From JADJXV01 sp046328995 (lineage in GTDB: Bacteria > Bacteroidota > Ignavibacteria > Kapaibacteriales > UBA961), in contig JAXLVN010000001.1 of NCBI GenBank assembly GCA_046328995.1, forward strand, positions 1,054,001 through 1,118,000: DNA of 64,000 bases, in the 5' to 3' direction. Position 1 is the stretch's first letter. Each line of letters opens with the position of its first letter. The notes under the pieces were generated by a model. It did not search any database. It was not told where the DNA came from and worked only from the letters and a program-made list of their open reading frames with translations. Positions 46,287 through 54,917 of this stretch are shown here, one piece after another. A program made the position numbers and the translations under genes.

Positions 46287-48896
46287 TTACTTACTATGAA
46301 TAAATATTTTTGTAACCGTTGTATGCATACCGGTGAGCACACAATAATACGCGCCACCGGCGAGCGTACTGCAGTCGATCTGCGTTTGATACTCGCCTGC
46401 CGGTAACTCACTCTCCGAGATACGCAGCACTTCCCTGCCGAGAGCATCCCGGAGAGTAATGGTCACCTGTTCAGTTTGGGGAATCGCGAAGGTGAGCGTT
46501 GCAGCTGAACTAGCAGGATTGGGCGTAATTGCTAATTTTGATGTGGTTACGGAAGAACCAATACATTCGACACTATTTGGCTTAGCAGGGAGCCATGCAG
46601 CGATGTTGAACGACGGCTTGCCGCCGGCATGGGAAAATTCTCCTCCAAAATAGACGGTATCGCCCACGAAAGCGATGGAGGTGATTCTACCTCCGTTATC
46701 GACGATAGTATCTTTGTAAATTACTCTTACAAAACCACTTCCGAGAGTTGACCATTTTTCAGTTTTCATATTCCACACTGCTACTTTATGTGCCGTAATT
46801 CCACTTATTTCGTTAAAATTACCGGTTACATACAACAAATCACCTTTACAAGCAATTTCATAGAAGTAAACCCCGTTAATCGTATCTCTTGGACATTCGC
46901 CTATCTTGACAATTTCATTTCCTCTTTTCCGCAGCAACACCGGCGCGATTGGTTTTCCATCAACTGACATACTACCCGCTAGATACACATCTCCATTTGG
47001 AGCAACACAAATTGCCATCGGATACGCCGACGAATCTTTATTGCTTATGGGGATAGCTTCCCATTTCTGTCCGTCCCACGATGCCAATCCATTGCAAGCG
47101 ACTCCTCCGGCTGAGGTTAGCTTTCCTGCTACTAATAATTTATTCGTTGAATCGACCGCTAATTTATATTGTCCTAATTTACTTCCCTGTAAACCACTTC
47201 CGGGAGAATCCCATTTTTGTCCGTCCCACTTTGCAATTGATTCGACATTCACATTCCCGGCTTTGACAAAATTACCAACAGCAAATAGTTCATTTCTAAA
47301 AACTTTCAACGATGAGATAGAAGAGGTAAATAAAAAATGACCCGATGTCCCTTGATAACTTTGGGTCACCCCACCTCCTACACAATTAGTGACACCATTA
47401 TCGTAGGTCGTAATATTTTCACAGGGGTAATCGCCCAAAACATCAAAACTCCCCCCGAGATACATTGTTCCATTCAATCGTGCATATTGAGTAAATCCGG
47501 TCGGGGCTTGAAATAAATGATTGTATTGTCTTGTAAACGTTGCATTTCCAATAATACCCGGACCAATATTCAACCAGTTTCCTCCTGTCCAGTAGCCAAT
47601 ATTATTTAGTGTTTTATCACCTGCATGGACAAATCCGCCAAATCCTAAAAGCTTCCCTTCATCTTCATACACTGTGAAAATACTTGCTGCTACCACGACA
47701 ACAGGTGCTTGGGTTTTCGCATCTCGAAGAGCAAACCAACTTGATGTAGTTTGATTAAATCCAGCGATATTATTTACATATTGAGCTCCCGCAATATCGA
47801 ATAATCCTGCTGTAAAGACTTGGCTACCTGCGACAATTACTGAACTTATTTCCCTTCCATAGTTTGGGTTGAATGGAATACCGCTCCCCAAACTTGACCA
47901 TCGATTGGTGGTATTATTCCTTTTTGCGATTCCATCGCTTATAATTCCATTAACAGAAGAGAAATTTCCGGCAATGATTACGTCTTCACCATCAAATGAG
48001 ATTGTTTTAATACGGTCTTGCATAGTTGTATCGAGTAACGTTGACCAAGTAGTACCATTAAACCGAACGAGGTTATTTGCTTTAAAGAATGAACCGAGCA
48101 TCGGCTTCATTGAGTCAACTGCACCGTAAACATATAAATAATCATTTGTAGCTTTTATTCCCCGAATAGGGATAGAATTATAATACGATTTAGCTTCGAC
48201 TTTTTCGATGATTCGCTTCCATCTCATTCCGTCCCATCTTGCTATGGTAATGATATTATTTAGATTAACGTATTTTACATTACTATAGAGCTCGCCTTTA
48301 AACACAGCTAAAGATCCGGCGATTGTGGTAGTGTCAGGATTAAATTCTGACCATGTACCACTATTCCACCGAGCACTATTTTGAATCGTCGTTCCTTTAA
48401 TCATGAAATCTCCGGAAACAATTATGTCAGCTCCATATCGGATGACATCATAAATTCTCCCGTTAATGAGTGTATCGGCAGTCCATACTTTTGTCCGTGG
48501 ATTGAGTATAGCAAAGTTAGAAGCTGGTATTGTATCATCGACCATGGTGAAATTCCCCCATACAAATACACTATCTCCATCTGCGTACAAGCCATTGACA
48601 TAGGCTATATTATTCCCTGCTGTTTTTTTCCAAACGCCAAGTCCTGCCTTTTCCCAAGCTTTATTTTTAATATTCCATACTGCAATGTTAATACCCGGAA
48701 TAGTGAAATTACCTCCAACAACCACATAATTTGAAGTACTTGCTAGTGTTATTGTCGTAGCTCCGTTCAGAGTATTCCCAGGACTAACAATCCCGGGCAC
48801 GCCAAACCTATCATCCCACCTATAATCATCAGGATGTTGTGCCGAAGCAGAACCTATTGAAAGCAAGAAGAAGAAAAGAGTAACTAGTATTTTCAT
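46287..48896 (-). CDS. T9SS surface repeat protein, paralogue P2
   Basis: 869 aa with signal peptide (LVTLFFFLLSIGSASAQ) and header HPDDYRWDDRFGVPGIVSPG. Repeats such as VGGNFTIPGINIAVWN, MYLGGSFDVLG and IAKWDGQKWDSPGSGLQG run to about residue 750. The tail SKLAITPNPASSAATLTF to GGAYYCVL is a T9SS sorting domain shared almost base for base with P3. The body is AT-richer than P1's, so its coding history differs from its tail. It lies 32 bp upstream of P1 and 35 bp downstream of P3. Confidence 0.85.
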   Translation of the reverse strand: MKILVTLFFFLLSIGSASAQHPDDYRWDDRFGVPGIVSPGNTLNGATTITLASTSNYVVVGGNFTIPGINIAVWNIKNKAWEKAGLGVWKKTAGNNIAYVNGLYADGDSVFVWGNFTMVDDTIPASNFAILNPRTKVWTADTLINGRIYDVIRYGADIIVSGDFMIKGTTIQNSARWNSGTWSEFNPDTTTIAGSLAVFKGELYSNVKYVNLNNIITIARWDGMRWKRIIEKVEAKSYYNSIPIRGIKATNDYLYVYGAVDSMKPMLGSFFKANNLVRFNGTTWSTLLDTTMQDRIKTISFDGEDVIIAGNFSSVNGIISDGIAKRNNTTNRWSSLGSGIPFNPNYGREISSVIVAGSQVFTAGLFDIAGAQYVNNIAGFNQTTSSWFALRDAKTQAPVVVVAASIFTVYEDEGKLLGFGGFVHAGDKTLNNIGYWTGGNWLNIGPGIIGNATFTRQYNHLFQAPTGFTQYARLNGTMYLGGSFDVLGDYPCENITTYDNGVTNCVGGGVTQSYQGTSGHFLFTSSISSLKVFRNELFAVGNFVKAGNVNVESIAKWDGQKWDSPGSGLQGSKLGQYKLAVDSTNKLLVAGKLTSAGGVACNGLASWDGQKWEAIPISNKDSSAYPMAICVAPNGDVYLAGSMSVDGKPIAPVLLRKRGNEIVKIGECPRDTINGVYFYEIACKGDLLYVTGNFNEISGITAHKVAVWNMKTEKWSTLGSGFVRVIYKDTIVDNGGRITSIAFVGDTVYFGGEFSHAGGKPSFNIAAWLPAKPNSVECIGSSVTTSKLAITPNPASSAATLTFAIPQTEQVTITLRDALGREVLRISESELPAGEYQTQIDCSTLAGGAYYCVLTGMHTTVTKIFIHSK
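46342..46630 (-). repeat. Near-identical 289-bp tail segment, copy in P2
   Basis: This segment encodes the end of the P2 body and its sorting domain. Compared base by base with 48987-49275 in P3 it differs at three positions (a pair within GCATCC/GCGTCG and one T/G), with no length change, whereas flanking sequence diverges sharply. It indicates recent gene conversion or recombination between paralogues. Confidence 0.9.
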
Positions 48897-48931
48897 AGTA
48901 TATTGATATAACTTTATTACAAACTAACTAC

Positions 48932-51520
48932 TTACCGGTTAATTACCAACAATTGTGTTCGTGTAGAATGCGGAGTTGACAGCACGCAATAATACGCGCC
49001 ACCGGCGAGCGTACTGCAGTCGATCTGCGTTTGATACTCGCCTGCCGGTAACTCACTCTCCGAGATACGCAGCACTTCCCTGCCGAGAGCGTCGCGGAGA
49101 GTAATGGTCACCTGTTCAGTTTGGGGAATCGCGAAGGTGAGCGTTGCAGCTGAACTAGCAGGATTGGGCGTAATTGCTAATTTTGATGTGGTTACGGAAG
49201 AACCAATACATTCGACACTATTGGGCTTAGCAGGGAGCCATGCAGCGATGTTGAACGACGGCTTGCCGCCGGCATTATCGATAAAGCCGCCGCAGAAAAC
49301 GGTATCGCGGACGATCACGATGGAATTGACCTGACCGCCGTTAGTGCCTTTGGTGACGCCACTTCCGAGCGCGCTCCATGTATTGGTACGGACATTCCAC
49401 ACAGCAATATTTCTTGCAGCGACATCACCCGCTACGTCGAAAATTCCGCCGACATAGAGGTCGTCGCCCTTGACGGCAAAAGAAGTGACATAGATAAATC
49501 CATTCTTACTACCTAAACCATTACCAACCGAACTCCACGATTGTCCGTCCCATTTTGCGATACTTGGTGCCAGTACGCCATTTACACGCCTAAAAGTCCC
49601 GCCGACATAGAGATCATTCCCAATAAAAGCCATTGCATAGACCACCATTTTTGTTTCATCTGGTATCGTCTGTCCTACATTATGCCACTGTTTGCCGTCC
49701 CATCTCGCAATTCCATCGACTGAAATTCCACCTGCTGTATCAAAATCACCGCCGATGTAGATGTCACCGTTCGGTGCTTTGGCAATAGCATTGACAGCGG
49801 GAAATGAAGTTGAATTGGAAAGAGTCACTCCACCGCCCAAGGCGCTCCAGGCACTTCCATTCCATTGTGCTATGTTGTTCGCCGAAATTGATCCGGCGTT
49901 CTGGAACGTTCCACCGACATACATGTCATTAGAATCAAGGAGAATTGTCTTGGCAGAGAGGTAGCCGGGTGAGGAGCTGCTCGGTGAATACGGACCGGCA
50001 AGGCCTCCGCCGATAGGAGAGATAACCCCTTCATTATACTCAGCCAGGCAGACTGCTTTTGTCGTTCCAATTCCTGAGAAATCACCGGCGATGATGTAAG
50101 ATTTACCGTTTTGTCGGACAGCGTTAATGGACATTTTGAACCCAATACTTATAGAACCGCTCTGCACGTAGCGACCTTGGAATTGACCATCGAACCCGGT
50201 ACCGATTGGCTGCCATTTTGTTCCGTCCCATCGTGCAAATCCATTGACGCGTGTATCTCCTGCGAACTGAAAGTCACCAATTGCAACCAATCCGCCGGCA
50301 TCGGCGATGAGAGGGTCGGTGCGAACGGCGGTCGGCAGTAATCCGAGAGTAAAGGAGCTGGCGAGAGGATTCCAGGTAGTACGTTGAAGGTCAAACAGCG
50401 CTACATTATTTACATATTGTCCACCTGCTTCAATAATACTTCCTCCGATGATGACGTCCGTTTCTGAAGCGGCTAAGCTGCCCACGAGTGTAGTTTGGTT
50501 GAGCCCACTTCCGAGCGAAGCCCAGGTATTGGTGGATGCATTCCACCTGGCTATACCATTGGCTAAGATACCATTGACCTCCCGGAGCTGAGCATTGGCA
50601 ATATAAAGGTTCTGTCCTGAGCTTGCAAGTATTGGTGTAATGGTATAGTTACCGAAGGATTGAATTGGTGTATCCCAGACATTTCCGTCATAAGAGAGGA
50701 GTCCGTTCGACGTGCGGACAGGTGGTAAGGAGTTGATTTTCAATGAATCCCAACTCCCTGAGACAAAAAGTTTCGAACCGGCAACCGCCATCGATACGAC
50801 TTGTCCTTTCCACGGCTGCGATGTAATTCCGGGCGGTACGCTCCATGCATTCCCATTCCAGACAGCGAGGCGTTCACCGGTTGCAATCCCACCTGCTGCA
50901 TCAAATGTACCGCCTACCCAGAGTACGTTTTGAAATGTCGCCAGAGAGGTAACCTGTCCGAACAGCACCCCGCATGAGGTTCCTTTGCCCAGTGATTTCC
51001 ACTCACGACCTGTCCATCGAGCAATTTTATTCATGGTAGAATCACCTGCTGCCGTAAAAAGTCCCCCGATGTGGAGTTCCCCCTTAAACACTGCCATCGT
51101 CAGTACTTCACCATTGACGCCTTTGTCAAGCGCCGACCATTGTCCGGTGCTTTTGTGCCACACAGCAATATTTCCGGCTGCAACATCTCCTGCTTTTGTA
51201 AAGAGACCGCCGACATAGACATTATCACCGATGACGACAATCGCGCGTACCTTTCCTGTAATTCCGCTTCCTAATTGTTGCCATTTTTTCGTGACACGAT
51301 TCCAGGCAGCAATTGAATTACCGGCACTTGTGAATTCACCACCGACATATATATGGCTTGTATCAATAGCAATTGAATTGATGGGACTCGAAAACGTGCC
51401 CGTTGTAGTATTCACTATCCCGGGAGCGCCGAATCGATCATCCCAGCGGTAATCGTCGGGATGCTGGGCTGAAACAGGTAATACGGAAAGTACCATCAAA
51501 ACAATTAGTAGGGTTTTCAT
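48932..51520 (-). CDS. T9SS surface repeat protein, paralogue P3
   Basis: 862 aa from the ATG at 51520 (KTLLIVLMVLSVLPVSAQ); ATGs at 51532 and 51547 are in frame but lengthen the signal n-region. The header HPDDYRWDDRFGAPGIVN is followed by the most regular repeats of the four: IYVGGEFTSAGNSIAAWNR, VYVGGLFTKAGDVAAGNIAVW, YVGGTFRRVNGVLAPSIAKWD, LYVGGIFDVAGDVAARNIAVW. The body is the most divergent of the family, but the C-terminal 289 bp are almost identical to P2. T9SS sorting is expected. Confidence 0.85.
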   Translation of the reverse strand: MKTLLIVLMVLSVLPVSAQHPDDYRWDDRFGAPGIVNTTTGTFSSPINSIAIDTSHIYVGGEFTSAGNSIAAWNRVTKKWQQLGSGITGKVRAIVVIGDNVYVGGLFTKAGDVAAGNIAVWHKSTGQWSALDKGVNGEVLTMAVFKGELHIGGLFTAAGDSTMNKIARWTGREWKSLGKGTSCGVLFGQVTSLATFQNVLWVGGTFDAAGGIATGERLAVWNGNAWSVPPGITSQPWKGQVVSMAVAGSKLFVSGSWDSLKINSLPPVRTSNGLLSYDGNVWDTPIQSFGNYTITPILASSGQNLYIANAQLREVNGILANGIARWNASTNTWASLGSGLNQTTLVGSLAASETDVIIGGSIIEAGGQYVNNVALFDLQRTTWNPLASSFTLGLLPTAVRTDPLIADAGGLVAIGDFQFAGDTRVNGFARWDGTKWQPIGTGFDGQFQGRYVQSGSISIGFKMSINAVRQNGKSYIIAGDFSGIGTTKAVCLAEYNEGVISPIGGGLAGPYSPSSSSPGYLSAKTILLDSNDMYVGGTFQNAGSISANNIAQWNGSAWSALGGGVTLSNSTSFPAVNAIAKAPNGDIYIGGDFDTAGGISVDGIARWDGKQWHNVGQTIPDETKMVVYAMAFIGNDLYVGGTFRRVNGVLAPSIAKWDGQSWSSVGNGLGSKNGFIYVTSFAVKGDDLYVGGIFDVAGDVAARNIAVWNVRTNTWSALGSGVTKGTNGGQVNSIVIVRDTVFCGGFIDNAGGKPSFNIAAWLPAKPNSVECIGSSVTTSKLAITPNPASSAATLTFAIPQTEQVTITLRDALGREVLRISESELPAGEYQTQIDCSTLAGGAYYCVLSTPHSTRTQLLVINR
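48987..49275 (-). repeat. Near-identical 289-bp tail segment, copy in P3
   Basis: Partner of 46342-46630; 286 of 289 bases agree by eye. It ends exactly where the protein body of the two paralogues begins to diverge (shortly after GGKPSFNIAAW, in coding direction before it). Confidence 0.9.
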
Positions 51521-51556
51521 ACTAGTATCCATTATAATCATATGCAAATAAAGTAG

Positions 51557-54160
51557 TTATCGGTTTATGATCAGCATCTGACTCTGCACGCCGCTTAGTC
51601 TTGTCATTACACAATAATATGCTCCCACGGCGAGCGTGCTGCAGTCTATGTGAGTTTGATATCCTCCTGCCTGAAGTTCACCTTCAGAAATACGCTGCAC
51701 TTCCCTGCCAAGTGCATCCCGAAGCGAAATCGTCACACGTTCGGTGTGGGGCAAAGCAAAGGTAAGTGTCACAGTTGTATAGGCAGGATTGGGCTGGATG
51801 CTGAGAGAAGGAATAGAAGCTGACGTACTGATTTGTTCGACGTTATTGGGCTTAGCCGGGAGCCATGCAGCGATGTTGAACGACGGCTTGCCGCCGGCGT
51901 AGGAAAATAATCCCCCAAAATAGACGGTATCGCCGACAAAAGCAATTGTACGAACAATAGCAGAGTTATGGGTTACTGTATCACGGGAAATTGTTTTCAC
52001 AAAACCACTTCCAAGGGAAGACCATTGTTGAGTTTTCAGGTTATATACGGCTACATTATTTGCATCAATAGTACCGATATGGTCAAAATTTCCCGCGATG
52101 TAAAGCATATCGCCCTTACATGCGATGGCAGAAATACTACCGTTCGTATTCCCATTGAGGTATACATTACTTAACTGTACAATGGAATCTCCTTGTAACA
52201 TCCCAAGGAAATAATATCCTGGATATCCGACATTCGATGTGTACCCAGAAAGTATAATGGTGCCATCGGGTGCTACGCATAGACTATTGACAATTACAGC
52301 AGAATTGGCTGATTTATATCCACGAGCTTCCCATTGATGACCATCCCAGGATGCTATTCCATTACATACAATTTGTCCAGCTTTTGTAAGATTACCAAAT
52401 ACTAGTAATCTATGTAATGAATCTTCGGCAAGTTTATAGGAACTATAGGTACTACCAAAAACTCCACCAATGTCATTCCAAGAAGAACCATCCCATTTGG
52501 CTATCGATTCTACCTTGACATTCCCTGCTTTTGTAAAATTTCCGGTTACATAGAGGTCTTTTCTGATAGATTGTATCGACGTAATGGACGCCGGATGTAT
52601 AATTGTCGCACTCGAACCTTGATGGCTCTGCGTCACTCCACCACCAACGCACTCGGTAGATCCATTATCATAGGTGATTATATTATCGCATGAACTTGCT
52701 CCGACTGTTTCAAACGTACCCGCAAGGTACGTTGTTGTACCGATACGAGCATAATTTGTTAGCCCTGTAGGACTTGTAAAAAACCTCACAGCTCCGTTAT
52801 ATACATAGCCTGCACCACCAATGATGCCGGTCCCGGCATTTTCCCATGCGTTCCCTGTCCAGTAGCCAACACTATTAATTCGTTTATCTCCAGCATATTC
52901 GTAATTACCAATTACGAGTAATTTATTATTATCATTAAAAACGTATGCAGGTCCTAAACCAATTATGCACGGTGCGTTTGTCTTGGCATCTCCAAGGGGA
53001 TACCAGGTAAAGGTTGATTGATCGAATCTGGCAATATTATTGACATTCTGACTACCGGCAGTTGCAAATTGACCTGCAGCATAGACTTGATTATCTGTTA
53101 TATGAATAGTATTGATTTTCACACCATAATCATCTCCGCTGATACCGCTGCCCAAGCCAGACCAACGTTTTGTTGTATGATCCCATTTTGCGATTCGATT
53201 TGCATTATATCCCTGTACCGATGAAAATTCTCCAGCAATATAAATATCTTCCCCATTTGCCCAAAACGTACTAAGTCCTCCTGGAATAATACTATCTATC
53301 ATTGTACTCCACGTCAATCCATCGAATTGGAGCAGGCTTCCTCCTTTGATTATTTTGCCTGAAGGTAGCTCGACCGAATCGAGGGCACCATAAACATAAA
53401 GATAGTCATTGGTTGCCTGAATTCCACGGACGGGAATTTGATAGCTGTTTAACAGTGGGAACGCATTTTTAAAAACGGGAATCCATGTATTTCCATCCCA
53501 TTTCGATACTGCTGTATAATTATTCAGGTTTTTATAGCGCACATTGCTGTATAATTCCCCTTTATACTCAGTAATGGTCCCGGGAATCATCGTCGAGTCA
53601 TATTGAAACTGACTCCATTGTCCATTTTTCAGGCGAGCCATATTGCGTATTGCAGCACCCTTTATCGTAAATCCACCGAAAACAAGCATTTCGTTACCTA
53701 CGACACTTATCGTAGATATATATCCTGAGAATAAAGTATCGGTACTCCAAACTTTAGTGCGTGTATTAAACATAGCAAATCCGGACGCCTCTATTTCTCC
53801 GGCAGTTGCAAAATTTCCAAAAACATACACTGTATCACCAAATGCAATAAGTCCATTCACATCAGGATAATTATATTGAGTTGGATTTTTCCAAACGCCA
53901 TTGCCCGCTTTTTCCCATGATTTGGTGTGCTTATTCCACAAAGCGATATTATTTCCAGGAACGGTAAATTGTCCACCGACAATCACATAGTCACTATTGG
54001 CAGCAAGCGCGAGTGCGCCGCGTATGGGAGCGCCGTTGTATTCTGGATTACTAATTCCCGGCTTGGAGAATCGATCATCCCACCGGTAGTCGTCAGGATG
54101 CTGCGCAAGAGCTGCGCTGAGGAGTGTGCAGAATAGAAAAACCGTAAAAAGTAACTTCAT
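51557..54160 (-). CDS. T9SS surface repeat protein, paralogue P4 (first gene of the operon)
   Basis: 867 aa with signal peptide (LLFTVFLFCTLLSAALAQ). Header HPDDYRWDDRFSKPGISN and the following ~30 residues match P1 nearly exactly, and the repeats line up with P1 throughout the body (for example LGSGISGDDYG, YAAGQFATAGSQNVNNIARFD). The tail, LSIQPNPAYTTVTLTFALPH to YCVMTRLS, belongs to the P2/P3 tail type instead. So P4 combines a P1-type body with a P2/P3-type sorting domain. It starts 180 bp from the divergent ECF sigma gene, with a shared inverted repeat between. Confidence 0.85.
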   Translation of the reverse strand: MKLLFTVFLFCTLLSAALAQHPDDYRWDDRFSKPGISNPEYNGAPIRGALALAANSDYVIVGGQFTVPGNNIALWNKHTKSWEKAGNGVWKNPTQYNYPDVNGLIAFGDTVYVFGNFATAGEIEASGFAMFNTRTKVWSTDTLFSGYISTISVVGNEMLVFGGFTIKGAAIRNMARLKNGQWSQFQYDSTMIPGTITEYKGELYSNVRYKNLNNYTAVSKWDGNTWIPVFKNAFPLLNSYQIPVRGIQATNDYLYVYGALDSVELPSGKIIKGGSLLQFDGLTWSTMIDSIIPGGLSTFWANGEDIYIAGEFSSVQGYNANRIAKWDHTTKRWSGLGSGISGDDYGVKINTIHITDNQVYAAGQFATAGSQNVNNIARFDQSTFTWYPLGDAKTNAPCIIGLGPAYVFNDNNKLLVIGNYEYAGDKRINSVGYWTGNAWENAGTGIIGGAGYVYNGAVRFFTSPTGLTNYARIGTTTYLAGTFETVGASSCDNIITYDNGSTECVGGGVTQSHQGSSATIIHPASITSIQSIRKDLYVTGNFTKAGNVKVESIAKWDGSSWNDIGGVFGSTYSSYKLAEDSLHRLLVFGNLTKAGQIVCNGIASWDGHQWEARGYKSANSAVIVNSLCVAPDGTIILSGYTSNVGYPGYYFLGMLQGDSIVQLSNVYLNGNTNGSISAIACKGDMLYIAGNFDHIGTIDANNVAVYNLKTQQWSSLGSGFVKTISRDTVTHNSAIVRTIAFVGDTVYFGGLFSYAGGKPSFNIAAWLPAKPNNVEQISTSASIPSLSIQPNPAYTTVTLTFALPHTERVTISLRDALGREVQRISEGELQAGGYQTHIDCSTLAVGAYYCVMTRLSGVQSQMLIINR

Positions 54161-54225
54161 ACCTTGTCCGAAACATGTGAATGTATGGTAATTAAGTACA
54201 ACAATAACACTTCGCCGGATTATAT

Positions 54226-54283
54226 ATCACCGAAAATTATCAACTCCCGTTCCTTTGGAAATTTATTTTGTAATTTCGGTGAT
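54226..54283. promoter_or_regulatory. Divergent inverted repeat between P4 operon and ECF sigma gene
   Basis: ATCACCGAAAATTA (54226-54239) and TAATTTCGGTGAT (54271-54283) form an inverted repeat differing by a single extra A, 31 bp apart. Read outward, both halves give TAATTTyCGGTGAT, one toward the sigma gene (+) and one toward P4 (-). This could be two matched promoter elements for the same sigma factor or a symmetrical operator. The right half resembles the TAATTTCG -7 element of rpsT. Confidence 0.5.
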
Positions 54284-54341
54284 AGAATTGATGAAATGGT
54301 GTCATTACCACCAATACAGGTGCAGTTTTTCCCATTTATAC

Positions 54342-54917
54342 ATGTCTATGCGGAAATTTTTACATTCGTATTCTGATAGTGAGCTTACGGCTTTGCTGCT
54401 TGAAGAGGATGAAGCATTTGCCAAGAATGTCTTTGCCGAACTCTACAACCGATTCGAGCGGCGCATTTACGCCTATTGCCTGCGCGTCACCGGTTGCCGG
54501 GATGATGCCGGTGATATCGCACAGGACACGTTCATTAAATTCTACCGCATTGCACGCACGCGGCATATCGCCCGGCCTGCTGCCTACCTGCTGATGACCG
54601 CCCGGAATAAATGTTTGAATTTTAATCGCGACCGCACCAGCTACGAACCACTTGGGGAGCAGACGATGACTGAGGAGAGTTTGCAGGCAAATTTCGAACA
54701 GCAGGAATTACTCGCTATGATATCTAAAGCGTTACCTTTATTAGACTTTGACCGACGCGAAGCATTTGTTCTCCGGTACTGGAGCGGACTCGATTATAAA
54801 GAAATGGCCGAAGTATGCGGTGAGAGTATTAATGTGATGCGAACGCGGGTATGGCGCGCCAAAGAACGCCTGAAAGAAATTCTAGCACCTTTTATTCATG
54901 AAATCAACAATTTATGA
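54342..54917 (+). CDS. ECF-type RNA polymerase sigma factor
   Basis: 191 aa from the ATG at 54342 (54348 is nearly equivalent); the frame further upstream is not sigma-like. Sigma region 2 is seen as FAELYNRFERRIYAYCLRVT and GDIAQDTFIKFY, and region 4 as LDFDRREAFVLRYWSGLDYKEMAEV with helix-turn-helix GESINVMRTRVWRAKERLKE. It should direct RNA polymerase to a small regulon. The next gene, a probable membrane anti-sigma factor, overlaps by 4 bp. The diverging surface operon is an obvious candidate target (inference). Confidence 0.92.
   Translation: MSMRKFLHSYSDSELTALLLEEDEAFAKNVFAELYNRFERRIYAYCLRVTGCRDDAGDIAQDTFIKFYRIARTRHIARPAAYLLMTARNKCLNFNRDRTSYEPLGEQTMTEESLQANFEQQELLAMISKALPLLDFDRREAFVLRYWSGLDYKEMAEVCGESINVMRTRVWRAKERLKEILAPFIHEINNL

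Noticed and set aside
37834..54160. Tandem paralogues as assembly duplication artefact
   Set aside because: The four bodies differ throughout, and only the short P2/P3 tail is near-identical, which fits biological duplication and conversion.
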